A DNA stretch of 64,000 nt from Thalassolituus maritimus (GTDB lineage: Bacteria; Pseudomonadota; Gammaproteobacteria; Pseudomonadales; Oceanobacteraceae), in assembly GCA_913019975.1 (NCBI GenBank), contig CAJWBH010000003.1, forward strand, positions 62,001 through 126,000. Reading direction: 5' to 3'. Within the stretch, counting starts at the first letter, position 1, and the number at the start of each line of letters is the position of its first letter. The position numbers and the translations under genes are program-made. Below, piece after piece: positions 44,003-52,382 of this stretch. The notes below the pieces were generated by a model. That model searched no databases. It saw only the letters and a program-made list of their open reading frames with translations, and had not been told where the DNA came from.

Positions 44003-45240
44003 ACCTGATTACGACCGTTGTCTTTAGCTTGATAGAGCGCAACGTCTGCTCGCTTCAGAAGCCCTTCATAATTTTCACCTGCTCTGGGAATCTCAGCAGC
44101 CACACCAATACTCACAGTCGCAACACTGTGAGGGGAACGGGCATGAGGAATGTTCAGACCGGCTATGGCCTCACACAGTTCCTGCGCCAGTTCTTCGGCT
44201 TGATTCAGCGTCGTCTCAGGTAAAACGACCACAAACTCTTCTCCGCCATAACGCGCACAAACATCCCCAGGGCGCCGACAGAACTCAGCCATTTTCTGAG
44301 CAATACTGCGCAGGCAGGTGTCCCCCTGCTGATGTCCATATTGATCGTTGTAAGCCTTAAACAGATCCACATCGACCATCAGTGCCGCAAGCGGTTCATT
44401 GCTGCGCAGACAACGTCTCCACTCTTCAGAAAGCTGAGTCTCTGCATGGCGCCGGTTGGCAATCCCTGTCAGCGAATCCGTCGTCGACAACTGCTGCAGG
44501 CGCCTACCAAGGTATTGCAACCTATCCGCCTCAAGTGCCAATAAGCGGTTTTTGATGAAGTCAGTGCGGGTACCAGACTCAATCGTATACGACAAATAGG
44601 ATGCCATAATGACGAGTATCGCCCAGAAAAGGATGTAATAAGGCGCCATGGCCATGGCCAGACGCTTCACTTCGGTTAGCTCCGCAGGGCCCGGCAGCAA
44701 CACGATAAACGCGGTATAACTCAGCAACATAGCCAACGAGCAGGAAAACATCGCGCGATAGTTGCTACGCAAGCCGAGTAAAGCAAAGACCTGCATGGGA
44801 ATCATACCCAGATGGTAAAAATAGCCCCACGGCAGATCAACGATATATATATTCCAGAGCACTGAAAGGAAACATATGTACACCCCAACCACCAGAGCGT
44901 AGAGAGAGTATGGTGCAAAGCGACTGCGGGGAATCCAGATAATAGCCAACATCAGAAGCACAGCGATCAGCACCCTGACACTGAACAACATGACTGACTG
45001 GGCACCTCCAAATGAGAAATCCGCCCAGCCAAAGACCACGAAGACCAGCAGGCCAGACATGATGACACGCAGATCCACGCTGAAAAACTGGCGTAGACGA
45101 AACGATTGATAACTGGCCTCCAGGGCTGCCGGGAAGCGCCCCCCAGCTTTTTTACGCTCGATCAGGCTTGTAAGCATATTGATCTGGCTTTCAAGGGGCC
45201 GTAAGGTATCGCTGTCTCGCTGAACGTTGGAACTGGGCAA
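43975..45240 (-). CDS. Membrane diguanylate cyclase (6-helix N-terminus, GGDEF)
   Basis: A 421-residue protein: cytosolic N-terminus, about six membrane helices (roughly 50-225) forming an undefined MASE-like sensor, a short coiled linker, then GGDEF (about 250-415) with intact GGEEF (332-336) and I-site RPGD (323-326). It should synthesise c-di-GMP in response to a membrane signal. The start is TTG 45240, supported by GGGAGAG just upstream; the next in-frame ATG (45177) has no such site. Stand-alone gene, divergent from cysK by 83 bp. Confidence 0.9.
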   Translation of the reverse strand: MPSSNVQRDSDTLRPLESQINMLTSLIERKKAGGRFPAALEASYQSFRLRQFFSVDLRVIMSGLLVFVVFGWADFSFGGAQSVMLFSVRVLIAVLLMLAIIWIPRSRFAPYSLYALVVGVYICFLSVLWNIYIVDLPWGYFYHLGMIPMQVFALLGLRSNYRAMFSCSLAMLLSYTAFIVLLPGPAELTEVKRLAMAMAPYYILFWAILVIMASYLSYTIESGTRTDFIKNRLLALEADRLQYLGRRLQQLSTTDSLTGIANRRHAETQLSEEWRRCLRSNEPLAALMVDVDLFKAYNDQYGHQQGDTCLRSIAQKMAEFCRRPGDVCARYGGEEFVVVLPETTLNQAEELAQELCEAIAGLNIPHARSPHSVATVSIGVAAEIPRAGENYEGLLKRADVALYQAKDNGRNQVKRQSVTQG

Positions 45241-45323
45241 CTTCTCTCCCGGTTTGCTGTCGTTAGTACATCACATATCGGCCTAAGTTTAGCCCAACCA
45301 GAAATATTGTCACTGAGGAAACT

Positions 45324-46274
45324 ATGAAGGTCTACGACGACATTACCCAGTCAATTGGCAACACCCCACTCGTCCGCATCAGTAAACTGACGCAACACCC
45401 ACGTTTATACGCCAAACTTGAGAACCGGAACCCGGCGCATTCTGTGAAGTGCCGCATCGGCGCCAACATGGTCTGGCAAGCTGAACAGGATGGGCTTCTC
45501 AAGCCCGGCATGGAAATTGTCGAGCCGACCAGTGGCAATACAGGTATTGCTCTTGCTTTTGTCGCGACAGCACGCGGCTACAAGGTCACCCTATGCATGC
45601 CAGAAACCATGAGCATGGAACGCCGTAAAGTCATGAAAGCCCTGGGCGCTAACCTGGTTCTGACTGAAGGTCCTAAAGGTATGAAAGGGGCAGTTCAGAA
45701 AGCAGAAGCACTTCTGGCCGAGTCGCCTGACTCCCGAATTATGCTGCAACAGTTCGAAAACCCGGCCAACCCGGCTATCCACGAGAAAACAACGGGTCCG
45801 GAAATCTGGAATGATACCGACGGAACCGTCGATGTTATCGTTGCAGGTGTCGGTACTGGTGGCACGATCAGTGGCTGTGCCCGCTACCTTAAGAGCCAGA
45901 AGAGCTCTATCGAAGCGGTTGCTGTTGAACCTGCTGACTCAGCCATTATTACGCAGAAAATTGCAGGTGAAGAACTGACTCCTGGACCACACAAGATTCA
46001 GGGCATTGGCGCCAACTTTATTCCGGGCAACCTCGATATTTCATTGCTGGACAGAGTCGAACCTGTCTCCAATGACGATTCGATGGCAATGGCACATCGG
46101 CTCATGTCCGAAGAAGGTATTCTCGCGGGTATTTCATGCGGTGCAGCTATGATTGGTGCTCTGCGCCTGGCCGAAGATCCCGCCTATGCAGACAAGACCA
46201 TCGTTGTCGTTCTCCCAGACTCTGGCGAACGCTACCTGACCTCTCCTCTGTTTGAAGGTTTCTTCGATAACTGA
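45324..46274 (+). CDS. cysK: Cysteine synthase A (O-acetylserine sulfhydrylase)
   Basis: A 316-residue PLP enzyme making L-cysteine from O-acetylserine and sulfide. The PLP lysine is Lys42 in [14 protein letters not shown], a CysK-type sequence rather than Cys[11 protein letters not shown], the loop [16 protein letters not shown] and [12 protein letters not shown] complete the fold, and [16 protein letters not shown] is characteristic of CysK. GAGGAAA precedes the ATG. One base separates its stop from the next gene's ATG, so the AlkB-like gene is probably in the same transcript. Confidence 0.95.
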   Translation: MKVYDDITQSIGNTPLVRISKLTQHPRLYAKLENRNPAHSVKCRIGANMVWQAEQDGLLKPGMEIVEPTSGNTGIALAFVATARGYKVTLCMPETMSMERRKVMKALGANLVLTEGPKGMKGAVQKAEALLAESPDSRIMLQQFENPANPAIHEKTTGPEIWNDTDGTVDVIVAGVGTGGTISGCARYLKSQKSSIEAVAVEPADSAIITQKIAGEELTPGPHKIQGIGANFIPGNLDISLLDRVEPVSNDDSMAMAHRLMSEEGILAGISCGAAMIGALRLAEDPAYADKTIVVVLPDSGERYLTSPLFEGFFDN

Positions 46275-46275
46275 G

Positions 46276-46872
46276 ATGAGTGACCTGTTCGGGCAAACCA
46301 TGCTGCCGGATGGCAGCATGGAATATTTTCCCCATTGGTTATCCCGCGGGAACAGCGATAAATTACTGAGTCGCCTGCTGTCTGACATTGCCTGGCAGCA
46401 GCCAAGCATCACCATCTACGGAAAAAGACACCCGATTCCACGGCTGCAGGCCTGGATGGGAGATCGCCCTCATACTTACCGATATTCAGGAACAGACTTC
46501 ACTTCTGTTATCTGGCCAGACTACCTTGCCTCGTTAGCGAAAGACCTCTCCCGAATAGCAGGCGTTGAATTTAACTCGGTGTTGCTTAACCTCTATCGCA
46601 ATGGACAGGACAGCATGGGATGGCACAGCGACGATGAGCCTGAATTAGGCGAAGCACCAGTGATCGCCTCTGTAAGCCTGGGAGCTGCAAGAGACTTTAC
46701 TCTACGACCTTCTGGAGCAACGCGACAGGCACACTGCCTGGCCCTTCAACACGGTAGCCTGCTCATCATGAAGGCTGGCATGCAGTCCGATTGGCAGCAC
46801 GCCCTTCCCCGCCGCGCACGGGTAACAGAGCCGCGCATCAATCTGACTTTCCGCAGAATTATTGCCGTCTGA
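46276..46872 (+). CDS. AlkB-like 2-oxoglutarate/Fe(II) dioxygenase
   Basis: A 198-residue protein of the AlkB/ALKBH2-3-like group, which repairs N-alkylated bases by oxidative demethylation. Iron ligands His117 and Asp119 (WHSDDE), distal His175 (WQHALP), and the 2-oxoglutarate-binding Arg pair in RINLTFRR are present, as is NLYRNGQDSMGWH. The N-terminal region before the core is short. ATG 46276 begins one base after the cysK stop; an upstream in-frame TTG lies inside cysK. Its end overlaps the convergent envelope-protein gene by 14 bases. DNA or RNA as substrate is inferred. Confidence 0.88.
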   Translation: MSDLFGQTMLPDGSMEYFPHWLSRGNSDKLLSRLLSDIAWQQPSITIYGKRHPIPRLQAWMGDRPHTYRYSGTDFTSVIWPDYLASLAKDLSRIAGVEFNSVLLNLYRNGQDSMGWHSDDEPELGEAPVIASVSLGAARDFTLRPSGATRQAHCLALQHGSLLIMKAGMQSDWQHALPRRARVTEPRINLTFRRIIAV

Positions 46873-47860
46873 ATTCAGCCTGCAAACGCAGCATCAGTAC
46901 CGGCGTCGGTTCCCAGTCATTTTCACGAGTCCAGATATACTGAGGATGTAACTCAGCAAACATCCAGTCGTGATAAATACGTCGACGCAGACGCACGCCG
47001 AATTCATAGGCGTCAAACGTAGCTCCGTATTCCGTATCCCCCGTTGCTTTTGCCAGAATCGCATAGGCATAAATAGGGTTAATTTCATGGTACAGGCCAG
47101 CACCGTACATAAGAGTAAAATAATCATTATTCAGGAGATATTCGCTCTCCATTTCATAGCGAAATAAGCGCTGCGTATCAATCGGACGGTCAAATGTCAG
47201 ATCCGTCACTGAACCATAACCATCTGAGGTGTAGTAATTCAGCTCCTGACGAAAAGTGAAGTTCCAGTAGTCAAAATACACGGGACGCTTAGCCCGAAAG
47301 CGTACAAACGGATCAGGCGGAATTCCCCAGCGTATACCGGCATCAACCGACGAGCTCCAACGCTCTGTCTGCTGGATAATAAATCGCAGTGCTGAACTGT
47401 AGGTAACGTTATCCGGGCTTTCTAATACCTGTGACTCCCGAACGTCCTCGTCTTCCGATTCCAGTAGGAGATTTAATCTGTCATTAGTATGAGGAAGTTC
47501 GATATTGAGGCTGACTCCAAACTTGTAGTCCACTGGGTCACCCAATTCACGACGCGTAAAAAAAGAGAATTTAGCGTGGCTGCCATGTCCCTGAATATCG
47601 GTCACATCATCGTTAAAAAATCGATCAACGAAAAAACTGTCGATGCCACCCGACAGATTATCCAGATGATCAATCAACCAACGACGTGACCGTTCTGCCA
47701 TATCATCAGTAACTTCTGTCTGAACGTCTTCTTCAGTTTCTGGTTTCTCGGGCCATACGGTTCCGTAAGGAATAAGCGTTGGCTCGTCGAAGCCGCTGGC
47801 CAGACAATCTGATGAGCAGAATACCAACAGAGAAACTATTAAAAATACACTGCGAATCAT
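46859..47860 (-). CDS. Predicted envelope (outer-membrane) protein of unknown function
   Basis: A 333-residue exported protein with signal peptide (to about CLAS, residue 22), an acidic linker, then about 250 residues of amphipathic beta strands with many aromatic girdle residues (FDYWNFTFRQELNYYTSDG, RRIYHDWMFAELHPQYIW), ending VLMLRLQAEFRRQ. This looks like a 12- to 14-strand outer-membrane barrel, though the C-terminal residue is not Phe. I recognise no family. Its ATG shares one base with the stop of fieF (TGATG), so it is translated with a metal exporter; a role in metal efflux or homeostasis is possible but unproven. Confidence 0.65.
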   Translation of the reverse strand: MIRSVFLIVSLLVFCSSDCLASGFDEPTLIPYGTVWPEKPETEEDVQTEVTDDMAERSRRWLIDHLDNLSGGIDSFFVDRFFNDDVTDIQGHGSHAKFSFFTRRELGDPVDYKFGVSLNIELPHTNDRLNLLLESEDEDVRESQVLESPDNVTYSSALRFIIQQTERWSSSVDAGIRWGIPPDPFVRFRAKRPVYFDYWNFTFRQELNYYTSDGYGSVTDLTFDRPIDTQRLFRYEMESEYLLNNDYFTLMYGAGLYHEINPIYAYAILAKATGDTEYGATFDAYEFGVRLRRRIYHDWMFAELHPQYIWTRENDWEPTPVLMLRLQAEFRRQ

Positions 47861-48726
47861 CAGATAGGATCGTGGTGTATCAGAATTTCAGCTCGCGGAA
47901 AACGCTCCAGAATTCTCTGCTCAAGCGCTTCCCCGGTTGCATGTGCCTGCTTCAGCGACTGATCTGCCGAAAGCTCAAGATGGAATTGCACGAACTGAAC
48001 CACACCCGACTGGCGCGTCTTCAGGTCATGGTAACCCAGTACCCCCTCAGTGGTATTAATGATATTGATCAGCTCCGCCTCATCATCTGCATCCAGTGCC
48101 TGATCCATAAGTACGGCAAGAGCCTCTTTAACGATAGTAATAACTCCGAACACCAGTATCGCAGCAACGAGTAACGCAATGACGGCATCGAGCCACAACA
48201 CCCCCCACATAGCACCGACAAGCGCAACGATAACTGCAATATTAGTCAGAATATCACTGAGATAGTGTGCCGAGTCTGCTTTAACCGCGAGTGATCCGGT
48301 TTTTCGCCAGACATAACGTTGGTACATCACAAGGCATACAGTGGCTAACGTAGAAAAAGCCATCACACCAATACTTTCCGGCAGGGCCGTTAATTCCTGA
48401 GGTTTCAGCAAGCGGTCGATCACATGAAGCAGCAACATAGTCGCCGAGCCAAGGATAAAAGCTGACTGCATTAATGCAGCAAGTCCTTCTGCTTTGCTAT
48501 GACCAAAAGGATGTTCGTCATCTGGTGGCATTAATGCGTAACGTATTGCGAAAAAGTTGATCAGGGAGGCTGCAATGTCCATCAGACTATCAAGCAGAGA
48601 GGACAGAACACTCGCCGAGTCGCTGGCAGACCACGCCGCGGCTTTTGAAAGCAACAGAACTGTCGCAGTCACCAGAGACGCTACAGCAGCCCGCTTAATT
48701 AAATGCCCATGGTCTTGTACTGTCAT
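47860..48726 (-). CDS. fieF: Cation diffusion facilitator (FieF/YiiP-like)
   Basis: A 288-residue proton-coupled divalent-metal exporter of the inner membrane. Transport-site residues Asp46, Asp50, His154 and Asp158 sit at nearly the same positions as in E. coli FieF/YiiP (DSLMD and DSAHYLSD), HPFGHSKAE is present, and the C-terminal cytosolic domain (about 205-288) holds His and Asp residues for the regulatory metal sites. Zn(II) or Fe(II) is likely. First gene of a coupled pair with an envelope protein. No metal-responsive operator was recognised upstream. Confidence 0.92.
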   Translation of the reverse strand: MTVQDHGHLIKRAAVASLVTATVLLLSKAAAWSASDSASVLSSLLDSLMDIAASLINFFAIRYALMPPDDEHPFGHSKAEGLAALMQSAFILGSATMLLLHVIDRLLKPQELTALPESIGVMAFSTLATVCLVMYQRYVWRKTGSLAVKADSAHYLSDILTNIAVIVALVGAMWGVLWLDAVIALLVAAILVFGVITIVKEALAVLMDQALDADDEAELINIINTTEGVLGYHDLKTRQSGVVQFVQFHLELSADQSLKQAHATGEALEQRILERFPRAEILIHHDPI

Positions 48727-48906
48727 TATTGGCCCCCTGCCAGATATCTCGCTTATCTATTATGCCAGATCCATTCAATTTCTGATGCTCCCCGGGCCAT
48801 TCTCACACTCCCCCCCTGTGACCTGGTTCAAGTTAGGCGTAATAAATCCTTGATTTCGATATGGAATCGACTAAAGATTGCATTTTTGCATAACAATAAT
48901 ATAGCC

Positions 48907-49779
48907 ATGCTGATAAAAAGTGCCCTCATTGTTGATGACTCCAAGTCTGCACGCCTGGTGCTGCAAAGACTCCTCGCTCGCATTCAGGTAAACGTCGACA
49001 CTGTCGAGAGCGCCGAAGCTGCATTAGCTTTCCTTGAGCATCGTCAGCCAGACATCATATTCATGGATCATATGATGCCGGGAATGGATGGGCTTGAGGC
49101 CACCCAGATGATTCGGGCAAATCCCAAGACCTCTGCCATCCCTACCATCATGTATACGTCGAAAGACGGCGAAGACTATTTCCGGATTGCACTGCAGAAA
49201 GGCGCCAACGGTGTTCTTTGCAAACCAGCGGATCAGGAAGCCGTCATGGCAGTCATTCGCTCTCTCGACAAGCCCGCTGCAAATGACGCGAATAAGGACG
49301 TGACTACTTTGCCTACTGCTTCTATTCCCTTAGTAGAGATTGACCGCCTGGTACAGAAGCACCTCAGAAGTGCCTTGACGGAGGCCAAAGGAGAAATTAC
49401 CGCTGGCATTGACACCACTGCCTCTCAACTTCAGCAGCACCAGCGTCATCAGCTTGAAGTAATGCGCCGCCAACTACAGCAACAAGTCGGCGAAGTTCAG
49501 AAAGAGCTGGATGCGGAGTTTGAATCTGAACGACTATTTAACCGAACTAAAACAGCGAACCAGAAACTGGCCGCTGCCGTCGCAGACCGTATGGTAAAAC
49601 GTGCCACTGATGAACTGACCAGCAAGCTTCAGGTTCAGAAAATGGCTTTTGATTCTGCACTCGAGGATCACCGTCGAGCCACCGTCAGAATGGTCAGATC
49701 CACTGCTTTGCGAGCAGCCATTGCCGGGGCTTCGATCGGTGTTCTTGCCGCGGTCCTGGCCGCATCGGTGATACGCTGA
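48907..49779 (+). CDS. Receiver domain - coiled coil - membrane-anchor protein
   Basis: A 290-residue protein of unusual order. An N-terminal receiver (about 5-120, Asp54 in IIFMDHMMPGMDG, Lys in VLCKPAD) is followed by a long Gln/Glu-rich coiled coil (about 150-250) and one C-terminal hydrophobic helix (about 268-288, ending ASVIR). No DNA-binding or enzymatic output is seen. It is probably a tail-anchored phosphorylation-controlled scaffold or sink. I start at ATG 48907, directly before the receiver; the long in-frame extension from 48703 crosses the fieF promoter and start. The partner kinase is unknown. Confidence 0.75.
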   Translation: MLIKSALIVDDSKSARLVLQRLLARIQVNVDTVESAEAALAFLEHRQPDIIFMDHMMPGMDGLEATQMIRANPKTSAIPTIMYTSKDGEDYFRIALQKGANGVLCKPADQEAVMAVIRSLDKPAANDANKDVTTLPTASIPLVEIDRLVQKHLRSALTEAKGEITAGIDTTASQLQQHQRHQLEVMRRQLQQQVGEVQKELDAEFESERLFNRTKTANQKLAAAVADRMVKRATDELTSKLQVQKMAFDSALEDHRRATVRMVRSTALRAAIAGASIGVLAAVLAASVIR

Positions 49780-49887
49780 TCTACGCTTTCCCGATGAACT
49801 GACTTTCCTTCCCGTTGTCATCAATTTAGACTGGCTACAAGCTTACTCTGATCCAGTGGGCATTATGACAACAACAGGGATATAACT

Positions 49888-50682
49888 ATGCTGATCCGTC
49901 TGCTACTTATCGTCACACCTTTTTTACTTGCTTCATGTGCTGCACCGGCACCACTTGCCGTCGCGGGCGCAGGAGCGTATGAAGTCGCTAAATATGAAGA
50001 AAACATTCGCCTCCGAGCAGCTGCGGCTTTGAGAGACGAGCCAGACTTACTAACCTTTTCCATTCAGGCAATTGCACGCGGCCAGACTGAAAAAGCGGTC
50101 GATACCTACATGATGGGTTACAACAACCCGGATTACAGCGATAACATGAAATCGTTAGCTCTGTACCAGATTGGCCTGATTTACATGAATCGCTTCAATG
50201 ATCAGCGTGATGACGCCAAGGCACGTGAGTTTTTCACGAAACACCGCCAGGAATTCCCGTCTTCACGTATTTCCAGCCGCATCCAATCGCACCTTGCAGA
50301 GCTCAACCAACGCGCAGAAAATCCGGTTTTCGTGCCAGCAAAAGAACTTCTGAATAATCTGAATCGTGAGGAATTACTGTCAAGACCAAACATTCCATAT
50401 GACGATGAACTGAATCCGATGAGTGAACGTGCGATTACTGAAGACCGCATCGAAGAAGCCGTTACCGTATACACCATCGTTTATGAGAATGAGGCGTCAG
50501 GAAAAGAGATCCGATCTAAAGCTCTTTACCAGATGGGACTGATTTACATGAGCCCATACAACTCCCAGAGTAGTCGTCTGAAGGCACTGGAATACTTCCG
50601 TATGATTACTGAGGAGTTCCCTGACGTCAGTATTCGTCCAAACGTTGACCTTCGTATTACTGAGCTTCTGAACGCGCAATAG
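49888..50682 (+). CDS. Lipoprotein with two TPR-like repeats
   Basis: A 264-residue lipoprotein (lipobox LLASC, Cys17). Two homologous segments of about 75 residues (about 68-145 and 188-262) each read AV-x-x-Y, then ALYQ(I/M)GLIYM and ALEYF or AREFF, ending in EFP and a leucine-rich helix, as in TPR/Sel1-like solenoids. Such lipoproteins scaffold envelope complexes, for example in the manner of BamD-type proteins, but it is shorter than BamD and I do not identify it. AGGGA lies upstream of the ATG. Single gene followed by a strong inverted repeat. Confidence 0.7.
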   Translation: MLIRLLLIVTPFLLASCAAPAPLAVAGAGAYEVAKYEENIRLRAAAALRDEPDLLTFSIQAIARGQTEKAVDTYMMGYNNPDYSDNMKSLALYQIGLIYMNRFNDQRDDAKAREFFTKHRQEFPSSRISSRIQSHLAELNQRAENPVFVPAKELLNNLNREELLSRPNIPYDDELNPMSERAITEDRIEEAVTVYTIVYENEASGKEIRSKALYQMGLIYMSPYNSQSSRLKALEYFRMITEEFPDVSIRPNVDLRITELLNAQ

Positions 50683-50699
50683 TGCAGCGGGTAGATTTG

Positions 50700-50734
50700 G
50701 TAATTATCCGGCGATTAAGACGCCGGATAATTAC
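50700..50734. terminator. Perfect 14-bp inverted repeat between convergent genes
   Basis: GTAATTATCCGGCG / CGCCGGATAATTAC with a seven-base loop. It contains the stop codon of the minus-strand acyltransferase gene. The AT-rich outer part could act as the A/T tracts of a bidirectional terminator. Confidence 0.75.
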
Positions 50735-51900
50735 TGATTACTCGGGCTCGACAAGCGGCTGATCAATGCCGCGGCGTAAGTTTTTAACATTCTGATCTTC
50801 ACTGCGGTCGGCTCTCCCGAACACCGCATACTCAACTCATTCAACGGTAGTTCCATACCAACAGGGCACTGCCAGTTCAGGTCCTGATAGAGCTGGTGCT
50901 CACTCTGCAGCAAGCGTAAAGCCGCATAATTAACCGGAAACAGTTTTTTCATCAGATCAATCTCCCGGTCAGTTGCTGCTGCCATCAGGTTCGCGTCCTG
51001 CATGTCAGCCATCGCCAGGGGTCGCCCAAAGCAAATACGGATATTGCCCTTCTGCCCTTTCATACCAAGGAGAATACTGTGTGTGTCCTCTCCTTCAGAT
51101 TTTTTGTAAACACCGTTCTCCTCCAGTGCCACCAGTTCGCGGGCTTTCAATACATCACAAGGATCCCACTCGTACTGAACTAATACAGGTACTGGCCGCA
51201 GCCGCTGCAAAGTTTCAGCGAAAGTGAGCCGGTCATCCCGCCCGCTAAGAGACAGCATTTTAAGAACTGCGGTATCCGTGTGATCAAGATTATCTTTCGC
51301 CCTCCCTTCTCTTTGTGCAAGCCAGACAGAGTGGCCATCCTCGAGTGAGTGGCGGATATAACCTGACAGTTTCTGAAATTCCTTTAGCCGTGCCCGACGG
51401 TCTGAAACTGAACGTTTAACGATAAAGCTTTTGTTCAGCCTCATCAGATCCGCCAGTACCGGATTGGCCAGCAGATTATCGCCAATCGCAATTCTTGCTG
51501 TTGGCCACCCAGACGAGACAAGGGCGTAACCTATCAGCGTGGGGTCCATGGCAATATCGCGGTGATTGGACAGCCAAAGATACGACTGGCCCTTGTTCAG
51601 AAGGTCCAGGCCATGAACCTCCACATTTGCAGTGGTCGAGTCTATCAGGGCTGTTATCCAGTCTTTCAACCATCCCTGAAAGGCATCTACGGTTGTCATT
51701 GGTGCAAAATGGCGACGAAGCTGCCAGCCAACCATCCGAGCCAGTATTCGCTGCAGCCATTGCGGATATCGGGCAAAGCGATAGGACACCAACGCCCGAT
51801 GTAGTTCAAAAGACTGCCCTAATCTTTCCAGAACCTGCCTGACTTCCTCGTCCTTATATGGCCGTATGTCATGATAACGATCTTCTTCAATGTCACTCAT
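50731..51900 (-). CDS. 1-acyl-glycerol-3-phosphate acyltransferase-like protein
   Basis: A 389-residue PlsC-superfamily protein without obvious membrane helices. The catalytic motif reads LSNHRDIAMDPTLIG, so His113 and Asp119 are separated by five residues instead of four; NHRDI-type acyltransferases in other bacteria show the same. REGRAKDN replaces the EGTR motif and KGQKGNIRICFGRPL follows. The substrate is unknown; lysophospholipid or lipid A-like acceptors are possible. Single gene, convergent with the lipoprotein and divergent from the small unknown at 51990. Confidence 0.75.
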   Translation of the reverse strand: MSDIEEDRYHDIRPYKDEEVRQVLERLGQSFELHRALVSYRFARYPQWLQRILARMVGWQLRRHFAPMTTVDAFQGWLKDWITALIDSTTANVEVHGLDLLNKGQSYLWLSNHRDIAMDPTLIGYALVSSGWPTARIAIGDNLLANPVLADLMRLNKSFIVKRSVSDRRARLKEFQKLSGYIRHSLEDGHSVWLAQREGRAKDNLDHTDTAVLKMLSLSGRDDRLTFAETLQRLRPVPVLVQYEWDPCDVLKARELVALEENGVYKKSEGEDTHSILLGMKGQKGNIRICFGRPLAMADMQDANLMAAATDREIDLMKKLFPVNYAALRLLQSEHQLYQDLNWQCPVGMELPLNELSMRCSGEPTAVKIRMLKTYAAALISRLSSPSNQ

Positions 51901-51989
51901 GATGCCCTGCGTCCCGACCTGTTTCGCTCTGTGGTAATATCGCTACCATATACGACAGAGCAACGGCAGAAAACTGCGGAGTAGAATGT

Positions 51990-52382
51990 ATGATCGGTGA
52001 ATGGAACCCGTCAGCGACCACAACAAAGACTGAGAACGTTCCAACGAACGACGAGTTACGACAGCTTGCAGCCGCCGCAGACAATCCCGCTAGCGCAGCG
52101 GAGCAACTCAGAAATCAGGCGGCGAACTGGATTCGCAACAGCCAGGGTGACTGGGAACAATCTCTCTCAGACCTGACGGATGCTGAGCTCATTAATATCG
52201 CTTTTTTTTATATCCGCGCAGAACAGACGCTGAGTGGTTTTGAATCTGGGTCAAATAACCCAGCCATCCGTATATTCCGATATCTGAAGTCGCAAGGCCG
52301 GAAACCAGAAAAAGACATCGTGCGCAAAATGAAAGCAGAAACAGACAACCGCTTTATACCGCACGGCGATGCTCTGACCTGA
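51990..52382 (+). CDS. Small protein of unknown function
   Basis: A 130-residue soluble, mostly helical protein with no signal peptide or recognised domain. Segments DELRQLAAAADNPASAAEQLRNQAANWI and DLTDAELINIAFFYIRAEQTLSGFESG suggest two helical bundles; the C-terminus is basic. GGAG lies about eight bases before the ATG. The 3' end overlaps the convergent hybrid kinase gene by 29 bases. Real because of length, ribosome-binding site and normal codon use; function unknown. Confidence 0.6.
   Translation: MIGEWNPSATTTKTENVPTNDELRQLAAAADNPASAAEQLRNQAANWIRNSQGDWEQSLSDLTDAELINIAFFYIRAEQTLSGFESGSNNPAIRIFRYLKSQGRKPEKDIVRKMKAETDNRFIPHGDALT

Noticed and set aside
48703-48906. N-terminal extension of the receiver protein by 68 codons
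   Set aside because: It reads through the fieF start and promoter, and the receiver fold begins right after ATG 48907.
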